This document shows, piece after piece, positions 24,529-32,735 of a stretch of DNA of 43,455 nucleotides (position 1 is the stretch's first letter; each line of letters starts with the position of its first letter). The DNA lies in contig QFOU01000005.1 of the NCBI GenBank assembly GCA_003241595.1, positions 1 through 43,455 on the forward strand, read 5' to 3'. Below the pieces are notes generated by a model that saw only the letters and a list, made by a program, of their open reading frames with translations, did not search any database and had not been told where the DNA came from. This DNA comes from Pseudomonas fluorescens (lineage in GTDB: Bacteria > Pseudomonadota > Alphaproteobacteria > UBA2136 > UBA6156). A program made the translations under genes and the position numbers.

Positions 24529-24978
24529 ATGTTTTCCGCTCATCTGTTCAATCACAAATACGATATCGACGATATTATCTCCGCCCTTTGCGGCACAGCA
24601 GCTCAATGGCTTAACACCCAAAACGGTACACTCTCGGCAACCGAACCAACCGAAGCCCCCGAATCCCACCGCTTCCTCATAGAACCCCTGCCCGCATCTT
24701 GTCTTAAAGAGATTGCCAACAGTTCTGAGCAGCTGCACCTGTCCGAAGATGATAAAGTTGCCCTTAGCCACATCCTGTCCAGCGCAACAGTTCAATCCCT
24801 CCCCCAGCATTTCGCCCAAGGCCGCATTGGTGGATGGTTGCGTGAGCGCATTAAGGATACCGCACTGGAATGGCTCGACACCCACGACCTCATCCCCCCT
24901 TCCATGCGCCATATCAACCGCGCCAAAGCAGCCAAACTCTATGCCACCCGCACGATCAAAATCGAAGACATCAACTAA
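24529..24978 (+). CDS. Hypothetical cytoplasmic protein, 149 residues
   Basis: Not recognised. Starts MFSAHLFNHKYDIDDIISAL; no signal peptide or TM. Mixed composition with a helical middle (CLKEIANSSEQLHLSEDDKV) and the late segment FAQGRIGGWLRERIKDTALE. No ribosome site is clear at ATG 24529. It is divergent from the small membrane gene at 24436 and ends 39 bases before the CorC/HlyC gene, so it probably shares its transcript. In several alphaproteobacteria aroB stands in about this position, but this protein does not resemble it. Confidence 0.72.
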   Translation: MFSAHLFNHKYDIDDIISALCGTAAQWLNTQNGTLSATEPTEAPESHRFLIEPLPASCLKEIANSSEQLHLSEDDKVALSHILSSATVQSLPQHFAQGRIGGWLRERIKDTALEWLDTHDLIPPSMRHINRAKAAKLYATRTIKIEDIN

Positions 24979-25017
24979 ACCCGCCGCCACTACCTATATA
25001 AGAGAACAAAAATTCCC

Positions 25018-26307
25018 ATGGAAAATATTCCCGTCGAAGGCATGTCACCCGCTCTCACCATTATAATTATCGTAGTGCTTCTCACTATTTCTGCCGTTTT
25101 CTGCGCATCCGAAATCGCCATGCTCTCCTCCAGCAAGGCGCAACTGCACCAGGCGGCCCGCAAAGGTAACAAACGCGCGTTGGTTGCCCTTACCCTGCTC
25201 AAACAACCCGACCAAGTCCTCGCCACCATCTTGATCGTCATGACCATCATTCCCGTGGCCAGCTCAGCCCTCGCCACCAACCTGTTGGTACAACTCTTCG
25301 GCCCTGTCGGCGTCGCCTACGCCACTGTCGGCATCGGTCTCATCATCCTTCTTCTGGCGGAAGCACTCCCCAAAGCTCTCGGTACCAAATACCCCGAGAG
25401 CATTACCCTCTCCGTCGCCGTACCATTCTCGTGGCTCACCAAGATCCTCTCCCCCGCCACATGGGCTATTAAGATGTTCAATACCGGCATGCTGAAACTC
25501 ATTGGCTTGGGCGGAGACAGCGGCCCCACCTTCACCGAGGCCGACCTTCGTGGCGCCATCAATCTGGGTCTGGAAGCTGGCGCCCTCGGCACCACCCAGC
25601 ACCGCATGCTGGATGCCGTTCTCGACCTAGATGACATGACCGTCGCCGATGTCATGATCCACCGCAGCGCCATCATCGGCATCGATATTAATACTCCCGC
25701 CGCCTCTCTCCCGAAAGTACTCGGCCAACTCAAACACAGCCGTGTGATCGTCTTCGAAGGCAAACCCGAAAACCCCATCGGAATCCTCTATGTCCGCGAT
25801 TACCTCACCGCATTGGCCAATACCACTTCCCGTGCCAACGTGCGTCTGCGCGAACATCTCCGCCCATTGTATTTCGTGCCCGAAACCACTCCCCTCGGCC
25901 ACCAGTTGCTCGAATTCCTTCGCCAGCACCGCCACCTCGCCTTGGTGGTCGATGAATACGGCGACCTCCAAGGCCTCATCACACTGGAAGACATTCTGGA
26001 AGAGATCGTGGGCGAAATCGCCGACGAACACGATCCCACGGCAAACTCGCCCGAGCGCGACGCCAGCGGCACCGTAACCCTATTAGGTAATACGCCCGTC
26101 CGCAGCGCCAACCGCCAGTTCGAATGGGAATTGCCCTCCCAATCCGCTGTCACACTCGCGGGTCTAATGATCGAAGAGCTGGGTCACCTCCCCTCTCAAG
26201 GCCAGTCCCATCGCATCGGCAATCTCATTCTTACCGTCGCCAGCAAACGCGGCCACCGTATCGAGAAAGTGCGCATCTCACCAGCCCCAGCAACAACCGA
26301 GTCCTAA
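25018..26307 (+). CDS. CorC/HlyC family membrane protein with DUF21 and CBS domains
   Basis: 429 residues. N-terminal DUF21/CNNM membrane domain (about 10-190) with four hydrophobic segments, starting with ALTIIIIVVLLTISAVFCAS and the CNNM-like SEIAMLSSSKAQL. A CBS pair follows (about 200-330; VADVMIHRSAIIGID and LALVVDEYGDLQGLITLEDI) and then the C-terminal CorC_HlyC domain (about 345-425). The family is linked to Mg2+/Co2+ efflux; the haemolysin name is historical. Start at ATG 25018 has only AAGAGA 12 bases away. It lies close to xerD-accA, as in other alphaproteobacteria. Confidence 0.92.
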   Translation: MENIPVEGMSPALTIIIIVVLLTISAVFCASEIAMLSSSKAQLHQAARKGNKRALVALTLLKQPDQVLATILIVMTIIPVASSALATNLLVQLFGPVGVAYATVGIGLIILLLAEALPKALGTKYPESITLSVAVPFSWLTKILSPATWAIKMFNTGMLKLIGLGGDSGPTFTEADLRGAINLGLEAGALGTTQHRMLDAVLDLDDMTVADVMIHRSAIIGIDINTPAASLPKVLGQLKHSRVIVFEGKPENPIGILYVRDYLTALANTTSRANVRLREHLRPLYFVPETTPLGHQLLEFLRQHRHLALVVDEYGDLQGLITLEDILEEIVGEIADEHDPTANSPERDASGTVTLLGNTPVRSANRQFEWELPSQSAVTLAGLMIEELGHLPSQGQSHRIGNLILTVASKRGHRIEKVRISPAPATTES

Positions 26308-26310
26308 CAC

Positions 26311-27936
26311 ATGCGTGCGTTTCTCCCTCTTCTCGCCCTCCTCACACTGGCAGCTTGCAAGCCGGAGCGCCCGCAAACCGATTACTCCACGCAACCGGGC
26401 CCCTCCGCCGTGGGCGATGTCATGAACACCGCCCTTATCGGCTCTCCCCCGAGCCTTGTCCCCTACCTCGCCGCCGATAGCGCCGCGTCTGCCATTGCAG
26501 GCGATATCTATCAAGCCATGCTGAAGTACGACAAGGACTTGAACTTGGTCCCCGACCTCGCCGAAAGCTTCAAAGCCAGCGCCGATGGTCTCAGCATCAC
26601 CTTCAAACTCAAACCGAACCTGAAGTTTGCCGATGGTTCACCCCTCACCAGCAAAGATGTCTCCGCAACCTTCCACGCGCTCATTAACCCCGATACCAAA
26701 ACCCCCTACGCCGACGATTACCTCCGCGTGGCTAAATTCGAAACGCCCGACCCCCTTACTGTCCGCGTCACTTACGCCGAGCCTTTCGCCCCCAGCCTCT
26801 CCAGCTGGGCGGGTCTCATTATCATGCCGGCTAAAGTGATTGCCGAAACCAAGTCCTTTAACGATACCTCTCTCAAGGATAAACCTCTCGGCTCAGGCCC
26901 CTACCAGCTCGCACGCTGGCGCCGCGGACAAGACGTGCTCCTCACACTCAATCCCCACAGTCACGAGCAAGCGCACATCGCGCAGCAATACATGCGCATC
27001 CTGCCCGACCAATCCACCCAATGGCTGGAACTCAAAGCCGGCAACCTCGATGCCACCAGCCTCACACCTCTCGCCTATACCCGCCTCACCGAGGCCGACT
27101 GGTTTAAAAACAACTACAATACCTATCGTTACCTCGGCAGCGCCTATACCTATATGGGCTTCAACCTGAAGGACCCTCTCTTTGCCGATAAACGCGTCCG
27201 TCAGGCCATGTCGTATGCGGTAGACCGCCAGGGCCTCATCAACGCCGCACTCTTCGGCCAGGGCGAGCCTCTCGCCAGCATCTTCAAACCCGGCACATGG
27301 GCTTATAATACCGACCTCCAGCCCTATCCCTACAACCCGCAAAAAGCGAAGGAACTCCTCGCCGCCGCCGGCTGGAAAGTAGGCCCCTCCGGCTTCCTCA
27401 CCAATGTCAAAGGCGAGGTTTTCCAATTCACCCTCAGCACCAACCAAGGGAACGAAGTCCGCCTCAAAACCGCCCAGATCCTCCAAAAATTCTTCGCCGA
27501 TGTCGGTATTAAAATGGAGATCCGCGTACAGGAATGGTCCACCTTCCTCACCAACACCATCAAGCAACGCGCCTTCCAGGCAGTGCTTATGGGCTGGACA
27601 CTTCCCGCCGAACCCGATCCTTACGATGTCTGGCACAGCACCAAAACGGGGCCAGATGAATTCAACCTCGTACACTTCCAGAACAAGGATGCCGACGCCG
27701 CCATCGTCGCCTCGCGCAGCACCTTCAATCAGGCCGAGCGCAAAAAGCATCTGGATAAACTGCAAGAGATCCTGTCCGATGAACAACCCTACCTCTGGCT
27801 CTACGCCCCCTATGCATTGGAAGCCGTCCACAAACGCGTTGTCGGCATCGCCCCCGCCCCCGCCGGTATCAGCTATAATTTTACCGACTGGTACGTTCCC
27901 AAAGCCTGGCAATTACGCCCTACACTGCAACAATAA
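26311..27936 (+). CDS. Oligopeptide-type ABC transporter substrate-binding lipoprotein
   Basis: 541 residues, SBP_bac_5 (DppA/OppA) family. Lipobox LLTLAACKPE with C16, so it is lipid-anchored after signal peptidase II. Family segments are LAESFKASADGLSITFKLKP, FADGSPLTSKDVSATFHALI, RQAMSYAVDRQGLINAALFG and a C-terminal YLWLYAPYALEAVHKRV. It binds peptides or similar solutes in the periplasm. No permease or ATPase gene is next to it, so its partners are elsewhere or it acts alone as a scavenging or sensing protein. It starts four bases after the CorC stop and shares that transcript, which ends at 27938-27960. Peptides freed by wall hydrolysis are one possible ligand. Confidence 0.92.
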   Translation: MRAFLPLLALLTLAACKPERPQTDYSTQPGPSAVGDVMNTALIGSPPSLVPYLAADSAASAIAGDIYQAMLKYDKDLNLVPDLAESFKASADGLSITFKLKPNLKFADGSPLTSKDVSATFHALINPDTKTPYADDYLRVAKFETPDPLTVRVTYAEPFAPSLSSWAGLIIMPAKVIAETKSFNDTSLKDKPLGSGPYQLARWRRGQDVLLTLNPHSHEQAHIAQQYMRILPDQSTQWLELKAGNLDATSLTPLAYTRLTEADWFKNNYNTYRYLGSAYTYMGFNLKDPLFADKRVRQAMSYAVDRQGLINAALFGQGEPLASIFKPGTWAYNTDLQPYPYNPQKAKELLAAAGWKVGPSGFLTNVKGEVFQFTLSTNQGNEVRLKTAQILQKFFADVGIKMEIRVQEWSTFLTNTIKQRAFQAVLMGWTLPAEPDPYDVWHSTKTGPDEFNLVHFQNKDADAAIVASRSTFNQAERKKHLDKLQEILSDEQPYLWLYAPYALEAVHKRVVGIAPAPAGISYNFTDWYVPKAWQLRPTLQQ

Positions 27937-27962
27937 CAAAGGGGCCAACCGGCCCCTTTTGA
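27936..27962. terminator. Bidirectional terminator
   Basis: AAAGGGGCC-AACC-GGCCCCTTTT between the binding-protein gene (plus) and the Met-rich exported gene (minus). Confidence 0.9.
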
Positions 27963-27974
27963 ATATTGGTTAAA

Positions 27975-28766
27975 TTAAATGGTCACAGAAGAACAACTCG
28001 CAAGCGCAGCCTTGTAACCGGCCCAGTAGTTGCTGTCATAACCCGATTCGGTCAGGAAGCGACTGTCCGGCTGAGTACAGTTCATTCCGTCGTAGTTACC
28101 CGAAACATAGTTCACACTGCCTTTATCCACGGTCGCTGTCGTGCTCAAGGTCGGCAGGTTGGTCGTAGTGGTGGTTGTACCTGTCCCATTCGTGACAACT
28201 TCATACGAACCACTCGAACTGCCACTACCACTACCCTGAATACCACCCATCACGGCTTCCATACCTTGGCTTACGGCCGCAGTCATCACACCATTCACAA
28301 TACCGTTGGCCAAACCACCAAAGCTGTTATTCAAGCTGTTACCCAGCAGGCTGCTGGTCAAACCGGTTCCACTAAAACCGCTCATCAGGTTGGCGTTACC
28401 ACCCGCAAGGCCGCTCATCATACCACCCGAGATACCACCGGCCAGAATATTTCCCATCGGGCCAAGCTCGCCCAATTTGCTGGTCAATTGAGTCATCGCA
28501 GCGTTGATAACGGCATTCTTGATCATATCACCAATATTCATATTGGCCATATTCATCGCGTTAAAGCCGTTCATCATGGCAAGGTTTCCAAGCGCCCCCT
28601 GCCCCATCATTTGCTGCATCATCTGCTGCTGCATCATGTAACCAGCCATATTGAAGCCAGAGTTAGGGTTCTGCGCCCCCACATCAATCGCACCTGCATG
28701 TGTCTGAGCCACGCCAGAGAAAGCGAGTGCTCCCGCCAGAATCATTGTTTTCACAGAATACGCCAT
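27975..28766 (-). CDS. Exported Met/Gly/Asn-rich protein of unknown function
   Basis: 263 residues from ATG 28766, which has GGAGG six bases upstream. Signal peptide MAYSVKTMILAGALAFSGVA ending QTHA. The N-terminal third is Met/Gln-rich (MMQQQMMQQMMGQG), the middle is Gly/Asn/Leu/Met-rich (MNMANMNIGDMIKNAVINA) and hydrophobic. A Ser/Gly and Thr-rich stretch (GSGSGSSSGS, TTTTTT) precedes a short C-terminal region with two cysteines (MNCTQPD and LASCSSVTI). This layout (hydrophobic centre, Ser/Thr linker, small Cys-bearing end) echoes the hydrolase cluster at 13-19 kb, although the motifs themselves differ. No catalytic motif. Confidence 0.82.
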   Translation of the reverse strand: MAYSVKTMILAGALAFSGVAQTHAGAIDVGAQNPNSGFNMAGYMMQQQMMQQMMGQGALGNLAMMNGFNAMNMANMNIGDMIKNAVINAAMTQLTSKLGELGPMGNILAGGISGGMMSGLAGGNANLMSGFSGTGLTSSLLGNSLNNSFGGLANGIVNGVMTAAVSQGMEAVMGGIQGSGSGSSSGSYEVVTNGTGTTTTTTNLPTLSTTATVDKGSVNYVSGNYDGMNCTQPDSRFLTESGYDSNYWAGYKAALASCSSVTI

Positions 28767-28845
28767 GTCGGCCTCCGTCATCCTTGTTGATAGATTATGG
28801 GGTGCGGCACCAGTAATTTCCAGCCCTTACCTGACACAATCTGCC

Positions 28846-29343
28846 CTAACGCAACTGAATTCCCTCACGCGGCACGGCTGGCACGCCACCGGCACCGCCA
28901 TTCTGCTCTGCGCGGATCTTTTGCCCTTGCGTATAGCCCTGTAAATATTCAAGATTGTTCGCATACTGCATATTCACTGGCCGCCCTTGCAGGGCATCAA
29001 ACTGGCCCACTTTTACCATCTCACGGTTGTTATATTGGGTCTGAATTCCTCCCGCAGTCCCCTGCTCTAAATCATCCAGATCAGCCCCCTCACCCGAACC
29101 AATGGCCGGTCCAGCAGGCTGAGCTGGCGCGGCCACCGGCGCCGTGACAGCCCCCTCAGGGGCATTGGTCGGCCCCACAGGGTCAGGCCATTTCGCAGGG
29201 TCAATGGTGCCTGAACATTTGGCGATAAATTCATCCGAATACTTCTCATCCAACCGGGGCTGGCATAACTGAGCCAACGACATCTGGGCCTGTGCCCCCG
29301 CCACCAGCCCCAACATCGCAATAGTAAAATGCCATATCTTCAT
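28846..29343 (-). CDS. Exported Pro/Ala-rich protein of unknown function
   Basis: 165 residues. Signal peptide MKIWHFTIAMLGLVAGAQA, mature start QMSLAQLCQP. Two cysteines close to the N-terminus (AQLCQPRLDEKYSDEFIAKC) could pair. A Pro/Ala linker (about 60-85, TAPVAAPAQPAGPAIGSG) and a hydrophilic C-terminal half with NNREMVKVGQFDALQGRPVN and LEYLQGYTQGQ follow. No known domain. It precedes the Met-rich exported gene by 79 bases without a terminator, so they may be cotranscribed and act together at the cell surface. Confidence 0.8.
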   Translation of the reverse strand: MKIWHFTIAMLGLVAGAQAQMSLAQLCQPRLDEKYSDEFIAKCSGTIDPAKWPDPVGPTNAPEGAVTAPVAAPAQPAGPAIGSGEGADLDDLEQGTAGGIQTQYNNREMVKVGQFDALQGRPVNMQYANNLEYLQGYTQGQKIRAEQNGGAGGVPAVPREGIQLR

Positions 29344-29479
29344 ATTTCAAGCATAGGTTAACTCGCAGGGTGGCTAAAGCCCCCTCTGCCACAATGCGGT
29401 GCCCCATGCCACCCAAACACCACAAATACACGCCCTCCCCGCCCCCTAAAGTTGTAGAAAAAACAGGACTGAAACTTTC

Positions 29480-29508
29480 TTGGGCACACGCTGCCTAATA
29501 TGTATACT
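29480..29508 (+). promoter_or_regulatory. Promoter of the GntR-family gene
   Basis: -35 TTGGGC (29480-29485), 17-base spacer, -10 TATACT (29503-29508). The transcript would have a leader of about 115 bases. Confidence 0.65.
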
Positions 29509-29512
29509 TACC

Positions 29513-29560
29513 CCTTGACCCTCCTGAAAACCCATGGCAGGGTGCGAGCAATCAAGGGTA
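29513..29560 (+). promoter_or_regulatory. Paired segments in the GntR leader
   Basis: CCCTTGA at the start pairs with TCAAGGG at the end, and an inner ACCCT pairs with AGGGT. The structure lies just downstream of the predicted start of transcription and could be an RNA element or, as DNA, an autoregulatory site. Confidence 0.4.
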
Positions 29561-29630
29561 TGGCAAATCGTATTCACGTGCCGCCATCCCCGCATATAAC
29601 AAAAATAAAAATCAGGGAAAGACGAACGAG

Positions 29631-30371
29631 ATGGGCAAGCAAATGGCACAACACAGCAATCTGGATACGATGGTTCGCGAATCTCTGCGCGACAAGATTC
29701 TGAACGGCGAACTCGACGGTGGCTTCCACCTGTCCGAGCTGAAGATCAGCAAGGAATTTAACGTATCCCGTACCCCCGTCCGCGAAGCGCTGTGCGCCCT
29801 CGCCGCCGATGGTCTGGTCGAAATGGTACCCCACCGCGGTGCGTTCGTAACCCACGTGCCCACCAGCACCAAGGTCGACCAACTGCAATCCTACAGCCTC
29901 TTCCTTGGCTTGGCTGCTAAACTGGCCGCCGAAAAAGCCAGCATCGAAGCCCTGATGGACCTCGAAACGGCCTTCGCCTTTACCCAAGACGAAAACATCA
30001 GCAGCCAGCAATACCTGCAAAACCTCGAAACCGCGCTCGAACTGGTCGAAAAGACCGCCTTCAGCCCCACCGTGACCGAGGCCATCAGCATGGTCAAGCG
30101 CCGCACCAACATGTCCGAACTCTGGGCCACCACCGTGGGCCAAAAGAAGGAACTGAACACCCACTTCATCACGCTCTTGGGCGCTCTCAAGCGTAAAAAG
30201 GGCGATGCCGCCGAAAAGACCATGCGTCAACTGGCCACCATCGCCATCAACGCTTGGATGACCACCCGCAAGATCGCCATTCCGGCCGCCGCAGAAGGTG
30301 AATCCTTCGAAGAGCAGGCTCCTACCTACTCCCGCACCCGCGCGGTACAAAAGTCCATCGGCACCAACTAA
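29631..30371 (+). CDS. GntR-family transcriptional regulator
   Basis: 246 residues. N-terminal winged helix-turn-helix (about 10-75): MVRESLRDKILNGELDGGFH, then LKISKEFNVSRTPVREALCA and DGLVEMVPHRGAFVTHV, the standard GntR pattern with the S-R-T-P-V-R-E-A-L recognition helix. The C-terminal ~165 residues are helical and could be a divergent FCD-type effector domain, but the usual metal-binding residues are not obvious. Codon use is heavily biased to C-ending codons as in rpsA, which suggests high expression, unusual for a local repressor. No metabolic operon adjoins it, so its targets are unknown; the divergent exported genes at 27975-29343 are candidates. ATG 29643 is an alternative start. 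Confidence 0.88.
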   Translation: MGKQMAQHSNLDTMVRESLRDKILNGELDGGFHLSELKISKEFNVSRTPVREALCALAADGLVEMVPHRGAFVTHVPTSTKVDQLQSYSLFLGLAAKLAAEKASIEALMDLETAFAFTQDENISSQQYLQNLETALELVEKTAFSPTVTEAISMVKRRTNMSELWATTVGQKKELNTHFITLLGALKRKKGDAAEKTMRQLATIAINAWMTTRKIAIPAAAEGESFEEQAPTYSRTRAVQKSIGTN

Positions 30372-30384
30372 GCCGATGTCCTAC

Positions 30385-30410
30385 AAAGGCCCCTCCGGGG
30401 GTCTTTTTTT
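30385..30410 (+). terminator. GntR gene terminator
   Basis: GGCCCC-TCC-GGGGGTC followed by seven T. Confidence 0.88.
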
Positions 30411-30420
30411 ATGACCCCCC

Positions 30421-30450
30421 TTGCACGCCCCCCGCCAAGCAAAGTATACA
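30421..30450 (+). promoter_or_regulatory. Promoter of the 100-residue gene
   Basis: -35 TTGCAC (30421-30426), 18-base spacer, -10 TATACA (30445-30450), starting directly after the previous terminator. Confidence 0.6.
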
Positions 30451-30510
30451 TATATCGAACCATTCCTAGATCTACAGTTTGAAACCGGCGAACCTCGAAA
30501 GGATACCGCC

Positions 30511-30813
30511 ATGACAATTCATTCTCTTACCGTTAATACCAAGTCGATCAAAACCTCCGCGCAGATCACGTCCGAGCAGCGCCACACATTCGAGAGCGCG
30601 CTCGATACAGTGATGAGCCGTGTCCTGAATGACAGCTATATCGGCGATCCTTCGGAATATCCGCACGTCGCCAACAACCTGGAAAAACATCTCGCAGCCG
30701 AAACGCTGCGCCTACGGTACGGCGATCTCTCGATAAAGCAGTTCTGTAGCGCCATGGAAACCATTTCTGAATCGGCCCATCTTCTGGCGACGGAACCCTG
30801 CGCCCACTCTTGA
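30511..30813 (+). CDS. Small protein of unknown function, 100 residues
   Basis: Not recognised. Start at ATG 30511 after GAAAGGATACC; the longer frame from TTG 30421 would start inside the promoter. Helical and hydrophilic: ITSEQRHTFESALDTVMSRV, then VANNLEKHLAAETLRLRYGD and LSIKQFCSAMETISESAHLL. No signal peptide. Single-gene unit with its own promoter and terminator. The shared leader with the gene at 5676 hints at common control of the small orphan genes. Confidence 0.72.
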   Translation: MTIHSLTVNTKSIKTSAQITSEQRHTFESALDTVMSRVLNDSYIGDPSEYPHVANNLEKHLAAETLRLRYGDLSIKQFCSAMETISESAHLLATEPCAHS

Positions 30814-30848
30814 TTCTCCGCATCATCTACGAAATCATAAGCGAACTA

Positions 30849-30870
30849 GGCGCCGCGAGGCGCCTTTTTC
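30849..30870 (+). terminator. Terminator of the 100-residue gene
   Basis: GGCGCC-GCGA-GGCGCC followed by TTTTT. Confidence 0.88.
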
Positions 30871-30875
30871 GCGCC

Positions 30876-30903
30876 TTGTAATCCCCCTTCTCCACCCTAT
30901 ACT
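30876..30903 (+). promoter_or_regulatory. Promoter of the 266-residue gene
   Basis: -35 TTGTAA (30876-30881), 16-base spacer, -10 TATACT (30898-30903), 50 bases before the start codon. Confidence 0.6.
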
Positions 30904-30952
30904 TGTCCCAATCACCCCAAGTTTTCACGCCGAACCCCACGGAGGACCGGCC

Positions 30953-31753
30953 ATGCAATTCATCCCTCTCACCTTCACCGAGATTGTCGCCCAAGCGTCA
31001 CAATCTCCCCTTATCACCCCGCAGGATATCAGCATTTTCAACAGCGCCGTCAAAGCACTGGAGAAGAATCGCACCATCAAGGACTATGCGCTGCTGATGG
31101 AAGGCATCACGGAAAGCTGGACACAATACACGGAAGGCCACCTCACCTCGATACAACTCACCGAGCGCTACAGGGCACTTATGGAATCCGCCGTCGATCT
31201 TGTCGAAGGACGATTCCAGACCGATTACTTATGGTTCCTCTGCACATGGAAATGGGCGGCGGGCTGGCACCCATGGCTCCAGTTGTTAACGTATCCCAAC
31301 ACCGGCAACGCCTACCATCCGGATATCTTCCAACAGTGGGTCTGGAAACAGCAAGAACCACGTGACATGTTCACCGACTTCCTGCAACGCATCCAGATCA
31401 ACACAGGCTTAGAACCTGAAAAGGAGCATATCTACAAGTACACTCGCTACACATTCAGCAATCGCCCTCGCCACCTCAGCGTCAATTTCGACGACGATGG
31501 CATGGGCTTTATTCTGCATAGTGTGGAGTATAACGGGGCAAAAGATAACGGCTTTACACTGAAAATCGAGGCCGAGCCCGACGGAACTTTCCACCTCGGG
31601 CTGAACATTTCGCATCCCGAGAAGGTCGTCCCCCATTTGGGCCTGCCTTATCTCCTCGCCGCGTCCCGACGCCACGATGAAGCCCACAGCGCCATCCTGC
31701 AAACCGAGGTCAACTACTCCCTCATCTGCGGCTGGGATCACCCCGAAACCTGA
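30953..31753 (+). CDS. Hypothetical protein, 266 residues
   Basis: Not recognised. Start ATG 30953 with GGAGG 10 bases upstream. N-terminal half helical (ISIFNSAVKALEKNRTIKDY and LTSIQLTERYRALMESAVDL), then a Trp/aromatic-rich centre (YLWFLCTWKWAAGWHPWLQL), and a beta-rich C-terminal part (RYTFSNRPRHLSVNFDDDGM, GFTLKIEAEPDGTFHLGLNI). Soluble, no signal peptide. It is one of several singly transcribed genes in this stretch and its size and layout resemble the next gene at 31893 (247 residues, also helical then aromatic), but I cannot align them convincingly. Confidence 0.8.
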   Translation: MQFIPLTFTEIVAQASQSPLITPQDISIFNSAVKALEKNRTIKDYALLMEGITESWTQYTEGHLTSIQLTERYRALMESAVDLVEGRFQTDYLWFLCTWKWAAGWHPWLQLLTYPNTGNAYHPDIFQQWVWKQQEPRDMFTDFLQRIQINTGLEPEKEHIYKYTRYTFSNRPRHLSVNFDDDGMGFILHSVEYNGAKDNGFTLKIEAEPDGTFHLGLNISHPEKVVPHLGLPYLLAASRRHDEAHSAILQTEVNYSLICGWDHPET

Positions 31754-31775
31754 TCCCGCCCCTATCGCAAAGCAC

Positions 31776-31806
31776 TAAAAAGGCACTCCATACGGAGTGC
31801 CTTTTT
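31776..31806 (+). terminator. Terminator of the 266-residue gene
   Basis: AGGCACTCC-ATAC-GGAGTGCCT followed by TTTT. Confidence 0.92.
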
Positions 31807-31818
31807 CATCTGAGCACC

Positions 31819-31846
31819 TTGTAAAATGCCTTTAAACACCTATTTT
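31819..31846 (+). promoter_or_regulatory. Promoter of the 247-residue gene
   Basis: -35 TTGTAA (31819-31824), 16-base spacer, -10 TATTTT (31841-31846). The -35 and the spacing match the promoter at 30876. Confidence 0.5.
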
Positions 31847-31892
31847 TCAAAAGAACCTATCCCTCTCGCGTTTCAAGAAAAGGAGATATACC

Positions 31893-32636
31893 TTGAACGC
31901 TATTACCCTCACCCACTCCCTCGAATCCCTGCGCGACAACGGTCTTGTCACTCTCTACGGCAAGCCGAACAGCGAAGACGGCCCTATCGCCTTCATCTTC
32001 GAACCCGCAGCAACCCACCCGGATGCCGAATACCATGAAACGTTCGCAGCAGCAGCCACCTTGTCCCAAAAGGGCACAACGCTCGCTCTGTTCAAAGGCG
32101 TCGCCATCAATACGATGAATAACCTGCTCGACAGAACAAACGAACAGGAAGAACGCGACATGCTCATGAAACTGCCTCAAGTCTCCAATTACGAAGAGCT
32201 CGGCCAAGCCTTCGGCATCTTCTACCTTCTGTGCTGGAAACTCGCATGGGAAGCAATGGAGAAGCATATCCCCGTTCTCGACGACTTCGTCAACGGAGAC
32301 TGGCTGCAAAGCCTCGGCTATCTTCAAATTATCCATTCCGGATTACTGAACCATGTCGAACGCCAGTTTTTCCACCGCAGCCTACCCGATTCGGAACTGC
32401 GTGGAAAAGTACTGCAGAAACACTACGCCTTCACCACCCTCTGCCACCCCTATGGCATCCATCCGCTCTCCAGCCTATTCGTCGGCATGGGCTATAAGCC
32501 CAATCTGGAGGAAGAAAAAAAAGCTCTCGGACTCACTTATATCCACAGAGATGTCGTCAACGAGGTCAACATCGCAACCGCTCTTTACTGGGCGGCCAAA
32601 AACAACGATACCCGCCTCGCCTCTTTCCGGCTTTAA
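31893..32636 (+). CDS. Hypothetical protein, 247 residues, TTG start
   Basis: Not recognised. Start is TTG 31893, supported by AAAAGGAGATATACC directly upstream. Sequence begins MNAITLTHSLESLRDNGLVT with a first beta-rich part (LVTLYGKPNSEDGPIAFIFE) and a long helical middle (DRTNEQEERDMLMKLPQVSN and FGIFYLLCWKLAWEAMEKHI). The C-terminal part has LCHPYGIHPLSSLFVGMGYK and VNEVNIATALYWAAKNN. No signal peptide. Several His and Cys (HSGLLNHVERQFFH) could bind metal but no known site is recognisable. Own promoter and terminator. Confidence 0.8.
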   Translation: MNAITLTHSLESLRDNGLVTLYGKPNSEDGPIAFIFEPAATHPDAEYHETFAAAATLSQKGTTLALFKGVAINTMNNLLDRTNEQEERDMLMKLPQVSNYEELGQAFGIFYLLCWKLAWEAMEKHIPVLDDFVNGDWLQSLGYLQIIHSGLLNHVERQFFHRSLPDSELRGKVLQKHYAFTTLCHPYGIHPLSSLFVGMGYKPNLEEEKKALGLTYIHRDVVNEVNIATALYWAAKNNDTRLASFRL

Positions 32637-32654
32637 CGGCATTCAATGCGAAAT

Positions 32655-32680
32655 GGAAAGGCGCCTCCGGGCGCCTTTTC
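32655..32680 (+). terminator. Terminator of the 247-residue gene
   Basis: AAAGGCGCC-TCCG-GGCGCCTTTT. Confidence 0.9.
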
Positions 32681-32691
32681 TATTACCCAAA

Positions 32692-32720
32692 ACCAAAAAC
32701 AGGGGCCATTCTGGCCCCTG
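32692..32720 (-). terminator. rpoZ terminator
   Basis: Minus strand CAGGGGCC-AGAAT-GGCCCCTG followed by TTTTTGG, the same hairpin type as after hpf and sdhB but without the extra conserved element. Confidence 0.9.
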
Positions 32721-32735
32721 TTCAAGTCAATATGC

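Noticed and set aside
32692..32720. Third copy of the intergenic element after rpoZ
   Set aside because: Only the CAGGGGCC hairpin is shared; CTTGTACA, GGAACC and CCTCCTGCGCG are absent.
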